Assembly: GCF_017301735.1 (NCBI RefSeq)
Contig: NZ_CP071090.1
Span: 1,984,001 to 2,048,000 of the forward strand
Source of the DNA: Pyxidicoccus parkwaysis
GTDB taxonomy: Bacteria; Myxococcota; Myxococcia; Myxococcales; Myxococcaceae
DNA: 64,000 nucleotides
Reading direction: 5' to 3'
A program made the position numbers and the translations under genes. The stretch's first letter is position 1. Each line of letters opens with the position of its first letter. The notes under the pieces are model-generated. The model searched no databases and was not told where the DNA came from. It saw nothing but the letters and a program-made list of their open reading frames with translations. Positions 26,920-35,714 of this stretch are shown here, piece by piece.

Positions 26920-29490
26920 TCAGCCGAACTTCGGCGTGAGGCGGGCGGTGCGGCCGGAACTGCGCAGGCCGAGGAGACTTCGCTGCCGCTCCGCGAAGCG
27001 CTGCGCCTCCGTCATGGCCTCGGAGATGTCCGTGCCGTTGATGGTGATGTTGAAGGACGTTGCGACGGCCTTCTCGTCCTCCGGCGTCGTCGGCGGCTCC
27101 GGCGCGCGACGGTGGAGGATGGAATCCAGCGCGCTTCGGAGCGGGTCCAGCATGGCTTGGACTCCGTTGCGCTCCGGGTACATGTCCTGGAGCTCGTGCA
27201 ATGTCTCGCGGAAGCGAGACTCCACCGGGTTGCCGCCGCTGCCGCCCACGCCGACGTCAGGGATGCCAGTGCCGCCGGTGCCGGGCGTCGGTGTCGGCTC
27301 CACGGTTGGACCTTCCTGCGCGTCCTGCACCTGGAAGCGACGCAGCGCTACCTTCCATGCGGCAGGCACGTTGGTGAGGGCCTCGTTTGCCCGGCGCAGT
27401 GCGTCCGCGTTCTTCAAGTTCTCCGCCGCGTTCTCCGCCGTGGCGTCCGCGCTGTCCCAGGTGGTGTCGGCGAGCTCGCGGAGGGCATCGGACATGGAGT
27501 CCGTGTCCACCTTCATCCGGCCCATGCTGCGCGCGAGGCGGTTGAGTCCGTCGAAGCCCGTCCAGTCGATGACGGAGCTGATGGCCCGAATCACCGACTG
27601 AATCGCGGAGACGACGGCATTCCACACCGTGCCGATGGCCAGCGCCACGTACAGCACGACGGTGGAGACGAACTTCAGCACCTCGAAGAGGCCCTTCAGC
27701 ACCGGCCCGCCGAGGAGCTGCAGCGGCATCATGACGACGGAGAAGGCTTTCATCAGGACTTCCAGCAGCGGCGCGAGGCCCTGGAGGAGCTGACCGACGA
27801 TGACGAGTGGCGGGACGAGGGGCTTGAGCGCCTCGCCCAACATCTCGAAGACGGGGGTGATGGCGCTCATCAGCGCGTCGATGACGAGAGACACTGCGCC
27901 GAGCAACGGTTGCAACGGCTCCAGAATCTTCCCCAGCGCATCGGCCACCCGCTGAATGATGGCGCTCACCATCTCCATCAGCGTCCGGAAACCCTCCGAC
28001 TGCGTGAGCAGCTCGCCGATGACGGCAGCCACGCCGCCCAGTGGGTTGCCGCCGGCCGCCAGGGTGCCCTGGCTGAACAGGTCCACCATGCCCGTGAGCT
28101 GACCGAAGGCACTGGCGAAGCGTTGCTGGAGTTCCGCCCGTGCTTGCGCAATCGCCTGTCTCGCGGCTTCCGCGGCTTCTGCCATGGCCCTCGCGAGCGC
28201 CTTGGCCTTGCCCTCCATGGCCGTATTGAGTGCACGCACGCCGTCCCCGCCATGCGCGGCGAGCTGCTGCACCTCCTTCACCATCTTGTCGATGTCCCGC
28301 TCTGCTGACTTGCCGACCTCAATCTCAAACGGGGCCTTGCCGTCGTCCTTCGTGCGAGTCTTTGCCTTCTCTTCGGAGAGACTCGGCATCATGGCCATGA
28401 GGGACTCGATGAGCCCGGACAGGCCCATGTCCGCGAACATCTTCTTCGTGCCGGCCAGGGCCGAGGAGAAGCCGTCCGCCACGCCCTGGCCCACGGCCTT
28501 GCCCGTGTCGTAGATGGTGCTGCCCAGCGAGGACACCGCGTTGCCCAGCGCCTTGGCGCCGGCCGCCACCTGGTCCTTCACGTAGCTGCCGCCGGCTTCG
28601 AGGGCCCGCATCAGGTCCTCGCCCGTCAGCCCCGCCGCCGCCTTCAGCCCAGCCTGCAGCCGCGTCATGCCCAGCACGTCCGCCAGCGGCAGCAGCTTCT
28701 TCGCCGTCTCGCGCACCAGCCACGCCATGGTGTTGAGCGAGTCGAGGACGATGGCGTGGATGACGGCGCCGAGCGCCTCGAAGGTGCTCTTCAGCACCTC
28801 CCACACCCGGGCGGCTACTTGGCCCACGCTGGCGAGGATGCTCAGCACGGACTCGCGCAGGCCCGTCGAGGTGTCCGTCCACGCGCCGTAGACGGCACCG
28901 GCCAGCAGCGTCAGCGCGGCCACTGCGGCCGCGACGGCTGCGACAGGGGCGGCGAGGCCCGCGAGTGTGGTGCCCAGGGAGGCGAGCGTCGTGGATGTCT
29001 TCAGCTTCCCCAGCACCTCGATGAGGAAGCCCAGACCACCACTCATTGCCTCCACCACGCCGGCCATCTTCCCGATGGCGCCGACGGCGAGTCCCGTGCC
29101 CGCCACCCAGACAGCCACGTCCGCTGCGGCCTGCTTCACCTCCGGGGAGAGGTTCTGGAACGTGGCGACGAGCCGCTCAACGAAGTCGGCGAGCTGCTTG
29201 ACGACAGGAGCAAAGAGGTCGCCGAGGTCCGCGGCCAGCGTGTAGAGCAGATCCGTCAGCCGTGTGACTTCCTCCTTCATCTCCGCGTTGGACTCGGACG
29301 CGGCAATGACAGCGCCGGCGATGCCAGCGGCCACCACCGCGCCGATTTCGCCGATGTCTTTGGCCGCGTTTTTCACCTGCTTCGCGGCCTTCTCTACGGA
29401 CTCCACCAGGTCACCCAGCGACTTGAGAGCGGGGGCGATGGAGGCCGTACAGGCGATGAAAAGATCACCTACTTTTAGAGCCCCAGACAT
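26920..29490 (-). CDS. Tail tape measure protein
   Basis: 856 residues, Ala-rich and helical. Several hydrophobic stretches lie at ~50-66, ~165-205 and ~590-640, and coiled coils in the middle. The C-terminal ~120 residues are Pro/Gly-rich and then NITINGTDISEAMTEAQRFA. This is typical of siphophage tape measures, which set tail length and enter the host membrane. ATG 29488-29490 overlaps the TAA of the inserted endonuclease gene (TAATG). Confidence 0.88.
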   Translation of the reverse strand: MSGALKVGDLFIACTASIAPALKSLGDLVESVEKAAKQVKNAAKDIGEIGAVVAAGIAGAVIAASESNAEMKEEVTRLTDLLYTLAADLGDLFAPVVKQLADFVERLVATFQNLSPEVKQAAADVAVWVAGTGLAVGAIGKMAGVVEAMSGGLGFLIEVLGKLKTSTTLASLGTTLAGLAAPVAAVAAAVAALTLLAGAVYGAWTDTSTGLRESVLSILASVGQVAARVWEVLKSTFEALGAVIHAIVLDSLNTMAWLVRETAKKLLPLADVLGMTRLQAGLKAAAGLTGEDLMRALEAGGSYVKDQVAAGAKALGNAVSSLGSTIYDTGKAVGQGVADGFSSALAGTKKMFADMGLSGLIESLMAMMPSLSEEKAKTRTKDDGKAPFEIEVGKSAERDIDKMVKEVQQLAAHGGDGVRALNTAMEGKAKALARAMAEAAEAARQAIAQARAELQQRFASAFGQLTGMVDLFSQGTLAAGGNPLGGVAAVIGELLTQSEGFRTLMEMVSAIIQRVADALGKILEPLQPLLGAVSLVIDALMSAITPVFEMLGEALKPLVPPLVIVGQLLQGLAPLLEVLMKAFSVVMMPLQLLGGPVLKGLFEVLKFVSTVVLYVALAIGTVWNAVVSAIQSVIRAISSVIDWTGFDGLNRLARSMGRMKVDTDSMSDALRELADTTWDSADATAENAAENLKNADALRRANEALTNVPAAWKVALRRFQVQDAQEGPTVEPTPTPGTGGTGIPDVGVGGSGGNPVESRFRETLHELQDMYPERNGVQAMLDPLRSALDSILHRRAPEPPTTPEDEKAVATSFNITINGTDISEAMTEAQRFAERQRSLLGLRSSGRTARLTPKFG

Positions 29491-30254
29491 TAGGTTGCCC
29501 CCATCGTTCCGAGCTGCAGTGCCCAGGTGAACGTGTGGCCGCCTGCATGCCTGTGACGTCCGTACAGCACGCCTGACACTTGGCTCGCGGTGAGACCGTG
29601 GGAGGCGGCAGCGGCGGATATGCTTTCGTAGATGACGCCGCGCTCGTCCATCACTGGCTTGCGGGCGCTGGGCTTCGGACCATTGATCGTGCGTCGAAGA
29701 ATCTCTTTGCGCTCAGGCTTTTGGTGAGCAGCGCGCAGCTTCGCGCGGTGCTCCTCACTGAAGACCTTGCCAAGGTTCGCGTCGCGAACTCGTGCCCGGT
29801 GCGCCTCCGTGATGGATTTGCCGCGGTTGCCCTCCGCCATGCGCCGAAGCTTTTCGAGGTTCCCAGGGCGCAGTGCAGCGGTGCGCATCTTCTCTCTCGT
29901 CTCGGGCGTAGGGCTGAAGCCAGGTGCCCCCTCGCCTCCATCCGTTGAGTTGACGAGGCGGCAGCCGATGCTGCGGTAGTAGGCAATGTGGAAGCACTCG
30001 GCCTCGTTCAGCTCGGCGGTGCTCGTCGCGCCTTCGTCAAGCACGACGGTTTCTGGACGGAGTCCTGCGTCCTGTAGGGAGCGCAACCAGTGGAGCCGGT
30101 GCGAGTGGCGCGGCGAGTAACCGGCCTCCTTGAGATGCGCACGGACCCGCCGCTCGAGCTGCTGTTCCGTCTTTCCCACGTACCTCAGTTGCCCGTCGCG
30201 CGGGTCGATGAGCCCATACACGACTCGCAGCGACGGCTTTCGGGAGCAAGCCAT
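29490..30254 (-). CDS. GIY-YIG homing endonuclease with NUMOD DNA-binding repeats
   Basis: 254 residues. GIY-YIG core at 11-30 (VVYGLIDPRDGQLRYVGKTE), followed by the conserved Arg (RRVRAHL) and Glu (LNEAECFHIAYYR). Residues ~135-200 hold NUMOD3-like repeats (PETREKMRTAALRPGNLEKL; SEEHRAKLRAAHQKPE). The C-terminal ~50 are a helix-turn-helix-like NUMOD1 (GVIYESISAAAASHGLTASQ). It sits between the tail chaperones and the tape measure, a usual place for free-standing homing endonucleases. The CGCCCCTTCTCT motif lies 5 bp before its ATG. Confidence 0.88.
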   Translation of the reverse strand: MACSRKPSLRVVYGLIDPRDGQLRYVGKTEQQLERRVRAHLKEAGYSPRHSHRLHWLRSLQDAGLRPETVVLDEGATSTAELNEAECFHIAYYRSIGCRLVNSTDGGEGAPGFSPTPETREKMRTAALRPGNLEKLRRMAEGNRGKSITEAHRARVRDANLGKVFSEEHRAKLRAAHQKPERKEILRRTINGPKPSARKPVMDERGVIYESISAAAASHGLTASQVSGVLYGRHRHAGGHTFTWALQLGTMGAT

Positions 30255-30259
30255 ACAGG

Positions 30260-30271
30260 AGAGAAGGGGCG
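30260..30271 (-). repeat. Recurrent 12-bp motif CGCCCCTTCTCY in place of a ribosome site
   Basis: One of ten exact copies, all on the minus strand. The others are 31817-31828, 34925-34936, 35721-35732, 37415-37426, 38834-38845, 41385-41396, 43219-43230 and 54486-54497 (each ending 3-6 bp before a start codon, except 34925), plus a one-base variant near 33655-33667. By chance a 12-mer is not expected even once in 64 kb. The genes behind it lack a purine ribosome site. Function is unknown; see findings. Confidence 0.8.
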
Positions 30272-30283
30272 CTCGCCTTGACC

Positions 30284-30882
30284 TCACTCCCCCGGGCGCC
30301 GACGCACCCGGTAGATGAGGGTTCGCTGCTGCGTGACACCCCGCGCGGCGGGCCCGGACGGCGCCGTGGACGGCGCACGCTCCGACTCCTCCCGTTCCAA
30401 CTGTGCCTCAGCGACGATGCCGAGGACGTCCTCGTCCGGCCACGCGCGGACGACGGCGGGGGGCTGGTTCATGACGCGCGCGACCCGGAAGACCAGCCGC
30501 TCCCACGGGTCGCTCAGGAGTTTTTTCGCACTTCTCCGACGCTGGGGCGGAAGGCCTGCACGGCCTTGTCCTGCACGTCCTCCAGCCAGGGCGCGTTGTA
30601 GATGGCCGTCACGTCCTCGGCGGAGGCCGGGTCGAAGATTCGCTGCTGCGTCTCCGGGTCGTACGCCACGCTGGCGATGACGCGCGCGAGCATGCGCAGG
30701 CCGCCCTCGGCGGTGGTGGGCTTCTCGGCCGAGTCCACCTCGCCGGCCGCCTTGCTCGCCTCCATGACGGCAAGCCGCTCCGGATGGGTGGGACGCCGGA
30801 AGTCGACCGTGGCGTCGTCGATGGTGACGGTGGTGATGACCTTGCGCTGGCTGCTAGTGAGGCGCTGCTTGAGCTGGGACAT
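30284..30882 (-). CDS. Tail assembly chaperone frameshift fusion (lambda G-T type)
   Basis: The upstream frame (30514-30882) runs into AAAAAAC at 30520-30526, read as A AAA AAC. A -1 slip continues in an open frame, LLSDPWERLVFRVARVMNQP ... IYRVRRRPGE, to a TGA at 30284. The fused product is about 197 residues. In siphophages the G and G-T chaperones load the tape measure. Here the order chaperone - (endonuclease) - tape measure is conserved. The downstream frame has no good start of its own except an ATG at 30472 without a ribosome site. Confidence 0.8.
30514..30882 (-). CDS. Tail assembly chaperone, short form (lambda G-like)
   Basis: 122 residues, starting MSQLKQRLTSSQRKVITTVT, with TIDDATVDFRRPTHPERLAV as the family-like acidic/mixed core. 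It ends VRKNS* just after the slippery site. Both short and fused forms are normally made in a fixed ratio. Confidence 0.75.
   Translation of the reverse strand: MSQLKQRLTSSQRKVITTVTIDDATVDFRRPTHPERLAVMEASKAAGEVDSAEKPTTAEGGLRMLARVIASVAYDPETQQRIFDPASAEDVTAIYNAPWLEDVQDKAVQAFRPSVGEVRKNS
30520..30526 (-). promoter_or_regulatory. Programmed -1 ribosomal frameshift site A AAA AAC
   Basis: The heptamer AAAAAAC is in the correct phase (CGA AAA AAC) three codons before the zero-frame stop and followed by GC-rich sequence. It is the best known bacterial slippery sequence and lies exactly where tail-chaperone frameshifts occur. Confidence 0.85.
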
Positions 30883-30918
30883 GGGGCACTCCAGGTGGGA
30901 GAGAGGAAGCGGTGGACG

Positions 30919-31344
30919 TCAGATGGCGACGGGCGCGCCCTGGCCTGCGAGACTGCAGGAGAGGGTGACGAGATCCCCGGAGGACTTGCCCTCCTCGAAG
31001 GAGGTGGCACGCACCGGGAAGCGCCAGCCCTGGCTGCCGGTGGGCGCTGCGGAGTCCTCGATGACGAGCAGGTACACAGTGGCCCCCGTCATGAAGCTGC
31101 TCTTCAGCAGTGCGTGCGGCGCGCTGCCCTTCATCAGGTGGCCGGACAGCGGAATGGTGAAGGACTTCAGCGTCTGCGCGTTGCGCTTCCAGCCGTCGCT
31201 TCCGAGGTAGTTGGTGTCGACGGAGTCCTCGGCGAACTGGACGGGCGCCTCGGAGATTCCGTCGAGCTTGTTGGTGGGCGCCGCCGTGGCGGACTCGGTG
31301 GCCACCAGGTGCAGTGACTGGACGTAGGCGACGGATGCGGACAT
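30919..31344 (-). CDS. Major tail (tube) protein
   Basis: 141 residues, beta-rich. Opens MSASVAYVQSLHLVATESAT and ends LVTLSCSLAGQGAPVAI. Position between the tail-completion gene and the chaperones, size and late-operon order identify it as a tail tube subunit. AAAGGAG lies upstream of ATG 31344. Confidence 0.65.
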   Translation of the reverse strand: MSASVAYVQSLHLVATESATAAPTNKLDGISEAPVQFAEDSVDTNYLGSDGWKRNAQTLKSFTIPLSGHLMKGSAPHALLKSSFMTGATVYLLVIEDSAAPTGSQGWRFPVRATSFEEGKSSGDLVTLSCSLAGQGAPVAI

Positions 31345-31361
31345 GGGGGACTGCGCTCCTT

Positions 31362-31811
31362 TCAGCGAGAGGGGAAGTGCTGCGCGAGGAAGCGGGCGAG
31401 CGTCTGCGCCACGTCCTTGCGTGTGGCCCCGCGCGTCTTCCGGAAGGCCTTCTTCAAGAAATGGGGCGGCGGGTTGTAGAGCTGCTCTCCCCAGTGCCAG
31501 CCTTCGTGGATGGGACCTGCCGCCGGATGCTCGTACCCGGCCGTCCACGTGACGGAGCAACCGTCCGTGAGGTTGTAGAGGGGGCCCGAGATGAAGCCGG
31601 TGTTCGCGAGCGGCGGCTGCGGCGGCCCGTCACCAGACTTGCGGAACTCTGCGCGCTCCTCGGCGGACTGCCGGGGGACGAGGAACTGGCTGAAGTCGAG
31701 CGCCCGGCGGACGGCGGCGTGCAGCGGCATGTCCAACGCGCGCAACACTTCCTGGGGGCGCTGGCGCAGCCGCACGAGCGCCATGACGTCGACTTTGACC
31801 TTCACCGCCAT
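31362..31811 (-). CDS. Tail completion / HK97 gp10-like protein
   Basis: 149 residues, starting MAVKVKVDVMALVRLRQRPQ. A central GPLYNLTDGCSVTWTAGYEH segment and C-terminal PHFLKKAFRKTR...LARFLAQHF helices resemble HK97 gp10-type head-tail joining proteins (AALEFGTSKQPARPFLRPA-like layout). The CGCCCCTTCTCC motif ends 5 bp before the ATG. Confidence 0.6.
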   Translation of the reverse strand: MAVKVKVDVMALVRLRQRPQEVLRALDMPLHAAVRRALDFSQFLVPRQSAEERAEFRKSGDGPPQPPLANTGFISGPLYNLTDGCSVTWTAGYEHPAAGPIHEGWHWGEQLYNPPPHFLKKAFRKTRGATRKDVAQTLARFLAQHFPSR

Positions 31812-31832
31812 GCAGGGGAGAAGGGGCGGCGC

Positions 31833-32234
31833 CTATGCGACGTAGCGGGCGACGACGTTGAAGGAGAAGCGCGGGCGCTGTTTGTCGTCCGGGGACTGCT
31901 CCACGGGGCCCGCGCCCTCGCACCAGACGGAGACGTAGCCCGGCACTCGCGCCACGTGCAGCGCCGCCCAGCAGGCCACGGCGAGCTCGCGCGTCGCGGT
32001 GACGGCGCCGCGGTGCCCGCGGACCACCACCTGGCACTCGGGCTCGAGGAGGCCACCGCCGCCCAGGTAGGCGCCCCCATCGCCCCCGGTGAAGCGCACG
32101 CAGACGAGCTGGTCCGGCCCGTCTACGGGGAAGCGGCCCGCGTAGAGGGAGGGTGAGTTGCCGGTGGTGGAGACGCCCAGGCCGGCCGCGTTGAGGTACT
32201 CGGCCAGCTCCTGCTCCACGTCCCTTGGCGTCAC
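31833..32234 (-). CDS. Tail terminator-like protein
   Basis: 133 residues from a GTG overlapping the previous stop (GTGA). Opens TPRDVEQELAEYLNAAGLGV and is beta-rich with a C-terminal FSFNVVARYVA strand, the pattern of minor tail/terminator proteins found after the head-closure gene. Assignment is by order. Confidence 0.5.
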   Translation of the reverse strand: MTPRDVEQELAEYLNAAGLGVSTTGNSPSLYAGRFPVDGPDQLVCVRFTGGDGGAYLGGGGLLEPECQVVVRGHRGAVTATRELAVACWAALHVARVPGYVSVWCEGAGPVEQSPDDKQRPRFSFNVVARYVA

Positions 32235-32554
32235 AGGTACACCTCGTAGTGGTCCAGCTTCCCGAAGAGGTCGAAGCGCGGCGTCACCCGCAAGGGCTGC
32301 TTGCCGGCGCCGACGTCCTCGGTGTCCGCACCGGGCGGGTACACCGTGTCGCGCAGCTCCATCTTCGCGTGGGTGAAGAGGATGGCCTCGCTGGTGGCAT
32401 CGGTGCCGTCCGCCGCGACGAGGCGCTTGATGCTGCCCTGGTAGCGACAGGCGTGCGGCTCCGGCGCGGAGTACTCGTGCTCTCCGCGCGCGTTGGTGGA
32501 GAGCCACCGCGCGAGGTGGAAGGTGTGGACGAAGCGGTGCCCCATGAGGCTCAC
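32231..32554 (-). CDS. Head closure protein
   Basis: 107 residues, beta-rich (FVHTFHLARWLSTNARGEHE; CRYQGSIKRLVAADG). Size and gene order match head-tail adaptor/stopper proteins. It overlaps both neighbours by 4 bp. Confidence 0.55.
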   Translation of the reverse strand: MSLMGHRFVHTFHLARWLSTNARGEHEYSAPEPHACRYQGSIKRLVAADGTDATSEAILFTHAKMELRDTVYPPGADTEDVGAGKQPLRVTPRFDLFGKLDHYEVYL

Positions 32555-33195
32555 TTGCGCCTCCGGTACGGTGCGGCGAGCTCGCGCGCGGAAGCGGGCA
32601 GGGCGACGCGGCCGCCCTCACCCACGGCGTACGAGGCGGAGGTGTCGCCAATGGACTCGCCCGTCATGTCCCCGGGACGCCCGTCCCGGCTGATGGCTGC
32701 CGTTACCACCTCCACCGCGGCGAGCTGGAGGGCGGCGGGCAAGTCCACCGTGAGTGATGCGTCCAGGGCGTGCTGGCCGGGTGTCACCCAGCCCGCGTCG
32801 AAAGTGACGAGCACCTCGCCCGTGTCCTGCGCGTCCAGGGGCGTCGAGGCGATGCCCGCCGTCCACGTGCCGGTGAAGGGCCAGGGCTGGCCTCGCGCCA
32901 CCAGGCGCCCGTGCACCATGGAGTCCACGGCGTACGTGCCGGGCGCGCGCATCTCCCCACGCACCTCCACCCGCTGCACCTGACGCACGGCCCCGGAGCG
33001 CAGCCAGAGGTAGAAGCCGCCGCGCCCCACCGCCGATTCCACCACGCCCAGGCGCTGGTGCAGCGGGTAGCCCACGTGCGCCGCCACGGCCTCGCTCGCG
33101 GCGGTGATGAGCAGCGGCATCCGCTCCGTCTCCACCGCGTCGCGCACGGAAGAGGGGAGCTGCGCGGCTGTCACGAGGTCCACGAGCGAGGGCAT
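32551..33195 (-). CDS. Head-tail connector (HK97 gp6-like)
   Basis: 214 residues. The helical N-terminus VDLVTAAQLPSSVRDAVETE and AASEAVAAHVGYPLHQRL are typical of gp6-type connectors. A beta hairpin region (FYLWLRSGAVRQVQRVEVRG) and long C-terminal helices follow. It is next to the capsid-side genes. Confidence 0.6.
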   Translation of the reverse strand: MPSLVDLVTAAQLPSSVRDAVETERMPLLITAASEAVAAHVGYPLHQRLGVVESAVGRGGFYLWLRSGAVRQVQRVEVRGEMRAPGTYAVDSMVHGRLVARGQPWPFTGTWTAGIASTPLDAQDTGEVLVTFDAGWVTPGQHALDASLTVDLPAALQLAAVEVVTAAISRDGRPGDMTGESIGDTSASYAVGEGGRVALPASARELAAPYRRRK

Positions 33196-33204
33196 GGCGT
33201 CACC

Positions 33205-33639
33205 TCACAGCGGCAGCCGGTTGCTGCCGCCGAAGGTGAGGGTGGCGCCAGTCACCACGGACGGCGTGGTGCCACCGGTGAAGTCCACCGTCTCCACCAC
33301 GCGCAGGTGGTGGTGCTCCTGGTTGACGTACTGGAGGTCGAAGTCCAGCTCCTTGCACGTGCCGCCAGCAGTGAAGGTGAGGACGACGTCGGCGCCGTCC
33401 ACATTCTTCAGCGGCGCCCAGCCATTGGTTCCATCGGGGCTCGTCTGGAGCGCGTAGCTGATACTCGTCGCGCTAGGCGTGCCGGCGACGGCGCCCATGT
33501 TCACCACGAGGGTGCCGCTGCCGTACTTGCTGACGTCGAAGGCGGCGCCGTTGCGGTTGCCCTCCGCCTGCTGCGCGGGGGCGAGCGCCTGGTGGTCAGT
33601 CTTGTAGAGGTGGCCAATCTGCGTCCTGAGAGGGTGCAT
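33205..33639 (-). CDS. Phage structural protein, possibly head decoration
   Basis: 144 residues, beta-rich (GTLVVNMGAVAGTPSATSIS; YALQTSPDGTNGWAPLKNVD). It follows the capsid gene directly. No specific family; decoration/fibre-head proteins have similar composition. TTTGGAG lies upstream of the ATG. Confidence 0.5.
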   Translation of the reverse strand: MHPLRTQIGHLYKTDHQALAPAQQAEGNRNGAAFDVSKYGSGTLVVNMGAVAGTPSATSISYALQTSPDGTNGWAPLKNVDGADVVLTFTAGGTCKELDFDLQYVNQEHHHLRVVETVDFTGGTTPSVVTGATLTFGGSNRLPL

Positions 33640-33654
33640 AGTGGGATGACTCCA

Positions 33655-33695
33655 AAGAGAGAAGAGGGGCGGCCGGCCGCGAGCGGGCGCCGGCC
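33655..33695 (-). terminator. Hairpin with pyrimidine tail after the capsid gene
   Basis: On the minus strand, 7-bp arms GGCCGGC/GCCGGCC are followed by CGCCCCTCTTCTCTCTTT. It starts 13 bp after the capsid stop. It is probably a partial terminator or mRNA-end that keeps capsid mRNA in excess. The tail contains a variant of the 12-bp motif. Confidence 0.5.
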
Positions 33696-33703
33696 TGCCC
33701 GCG

Positions 33704-34891
33704 TTAGTAGGCGACGCCCGTCTTCTCGGCGAACGCCTTCGGGTAGCGCAGGAGGAAGTCCACGTAGGCGATGCCCCGCATCGTCACCGCGTCAGCGGCG
33801 AAGTCGTTGCCGTTCTCGCCCATGGCGACTTCCAGCGGCTGTGCCTCGCCCATGATGAACTGCTTGGCCAGGCCGAAACCCAACACCTTGTCGCCCGCCA
33901 GCGTCTCCGTCACCTTCACCGGGTGGCCGTAGAGCGTCGGGTTCTCCTCGTCCTGGAGCGTGGGGAACACCCAGTTGCCGTTGTCGCGCAGCTGGGCCAG
34001 CGAGTCGTGAGTGTCGGTGGACAGGTAGTAGAAGCCGCCGTTCGCCCGCAGGCCGCCGGCGATGTTGGCCTTTGCCACGGCTGTCTTCACGGAGCGCGTG
34101 TCGGCAATCATCTTCTCCACCGTGGTGCCGGCGGACGCGTTGCGCTGTGAGTCCTTCATCTGCGAGCGCACGCCGTTGGGCCGCTTCGGGCCGACGCCCT
34201 TGAGGCCGGTGGTGTCGATTTCCAGCGCGAAGGCCGCAGCCATGTCCTCGCCGACGAGGGCGGACGCATCCATGGCGCCCAGGCGCATGAGGTCGTTGGT
34301 GAGGCGCGCCAGGGCTCCCAGCTTGTGTACTGTGAGGACGAGCTTCCCCAGCGTCACGTTGGAGGGCGGCGGTGGCTCCCCCTCGGCAATCCAATACACC
34401 TTCACGCCGTCCTCCACGGAGCCCATGGAGAGCTGGGAGCCGTAGTCGGAAATGACGCGCATGCCGGCCGACAGCAGGATGGAGTTGGGGCGCGTGAGGG
34501 CCACCAGCTCCGTGGACATCGTCTCCCGGGCGAAGGCACCGCCCTGCTCGAAGACGCTGAGGAACTGGCCGGCGGACTTCGTGCGCTCCATGAAGGCGAC
34601 GAGTCCCTTGAACTCGCTCTTACCCGCCACATCGAAGTGCCGGGCGCGGGCCAGGTACGCAGCCTTCATGCGCAGGCCGAGCGACGCGAACAGGCGCTTC
34701 TGCGGCGTGTCCTCCGTGAGGTCGAGCTGCAAGTCCTTGCCGGTGATGGGGGCGCGAGCCGGCGGGTTGGGGCGACTGGCCAGCGCGGCTTCGACGCCGC
34801 GGGCAATCTCTGCGTCGATGTAGCTCTTCAGGCTCGCAGGGATGACGGGTGGCGGAGTGGCGGGATTGTTGGCGGGGGCGGGTCCGGACAT
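33704..34891 (-). CDS. HK97-fold major capsid protein
   Basis: 395 residues. A Pro/Ala-rich scaffold-like N-terminus (~1-100) is followed by the E-loop/P-domain pattern of HK97 capsids (KSAGQFLSVFEQGGAFARET; VTLGKLVLTVHKLGALARLT; TLYGHPVKVTETLAGDKVLG; MRGIAYVDFLLRYPKAFAEK). CAGGAG lies before the ATG. Here the 12-bp motif lies ~33 bp upstream, directly after the protease stop. Confidence 0.85.
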   Translation of the reverse strand: MSGPAPANNPATPPPVIPASLKSYIDAEIARGVEAALASRPNPPARAPITGKDLQLDLTEDTPQKRLFASLGLRMKAAYLARARHFDVAGKSEFKGLVAFMERTKSAGQFLSVFEQGGAFARETMSTELVALTRPNSILLSAGMRVISDYGSQLSMGSVEDGVKVYWIAEGEPPPPSNVTLGKLVLTVHKLGALARLTNDLMRLGAMDASALVGEDMAAAFALEIDTTGLKGVGPKRPNGVRSQMKDSQRNASAGTTVEKMIADTRSVKTAVAKANIAGGLRANGGFYYLSTDTHDSLAQLRDNGNWVFPTLQDEENPTLYGHPVKVTETLAGDKVLGFGLAKQFIMGEAQPLEVAMGENGNDFAADAVTMRGIAYVDFLLRYPKAFAEKTGVAY

Positions 34892-34940
34892 GGTGTCTCG
34901 TGCTCCTGAAGCAGGGTGCGGAGGGGAGAAGGGGCGGCGC

Positions 34941-35714
34941 TCAGGGCCTCAGCAGGTCCGCGTAGGCGGCGACTTCCGCGAGGGGCATGGCGTTGACCTG
35001 GGCGGGCGTGAAGTGGAAGCCATTCACCACAGCGCGCCGGAGCGCCTTCGTGGCTTCCTCCACCTCCTCCTCGGCGGGCGCGGGCGGTTCCTCGGCCGAG
35101 GGCTCTTCGGCGGGCGTCTCCTCGGGCTCCTCTTCCTCGGCAAGCGCCAGCTTCGCGAGCTCGGCCTTCATCTCCGCGAGCGTCTTGCGCACCTCCGTGC
35201 GGAAGGCCGCGCCATCCGCGCGGTACTGCTTCCAGGCCTCGCCCTCGTTGGGCGTCTCCGGCTCGGCCTCTGCGGAGCGCAGGCGCACGGCGTCCTGGTT
35301 GCCGGCGATGTTGACGATGGAGACCTCCAGTACCTCCACCAGAGGAAAGTCGTAGCCGCCGTCCTTGTTGGGCACCGGTTCAGCTTCGGGGGCGGGACGG
35401 AAGCGGATGCTGCACTGGTCGAGTGTCTTGGCCTGCACCTTCGCGGCGACGAGCTTCGACGTCTCGCAAACGCCGTCGAAGACGGGTTCCATCACCCACT
35501 CGCCGGCCTCGCGTCGGCACATGGCTGCGCCGATGGCCGGGCTCCACGAGTCGTGGTTCCATAGCAGCGGCACCTTGAAGGCATCGCCCGCCACCTTGAG
35601 TGCGAGCACGCGGTCCCGGTGCCGGTCGAGGTTGGTGGAGGTGATGCGGAAGACCGGAGGCGCGTCAGCGCTCCCGGCAGGCTTCGACTCCAGCAGCTTG
35701 CGGAAGGTCCTCAT
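34941..35714 (-). CDS. Prohead protease
   Basis: 257 residues from ATG 35712-35714. Residues ~20-150 carry the U35 protease pattern: ITSTNLDRHRDRVLALKVAG, LLWNHDSWSPAIGAAM with the catalytic His, and LVEVLEVSIVNIAGNQDAV with the Ser/Glu strand. Residues ~180-230 are Glu/Pro-rich, like scaffold tails. It processes the capsid scaffold. An earlier in-frame start (35756) would run through the 12-bp motif and is rejected. Confidence 0.8.
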   Translation of the reverse strand: MRTFRKLLESKPAGSADAPPVFRITSTNLDRHRDRVLALKVAGDAFKVPLLWNHDSWSPAIGAAMCRREAGEWVMEPVFDGVCETSKLVAAKVQAKTLDQCSIRFRPAPEAEPVPNKDGGYDFPLVEVLEVSIVNIAGNQDAVRLRSAEAEPETPNEGEAWKQYRADGAAFRTEVRKTLAEMKAELAKLALAEEEEPEETPAEEPSAEEPPAPAEEEVEEATKALRRAVVNGFHFTPAQVNAMPLAEVAAYADLLRP

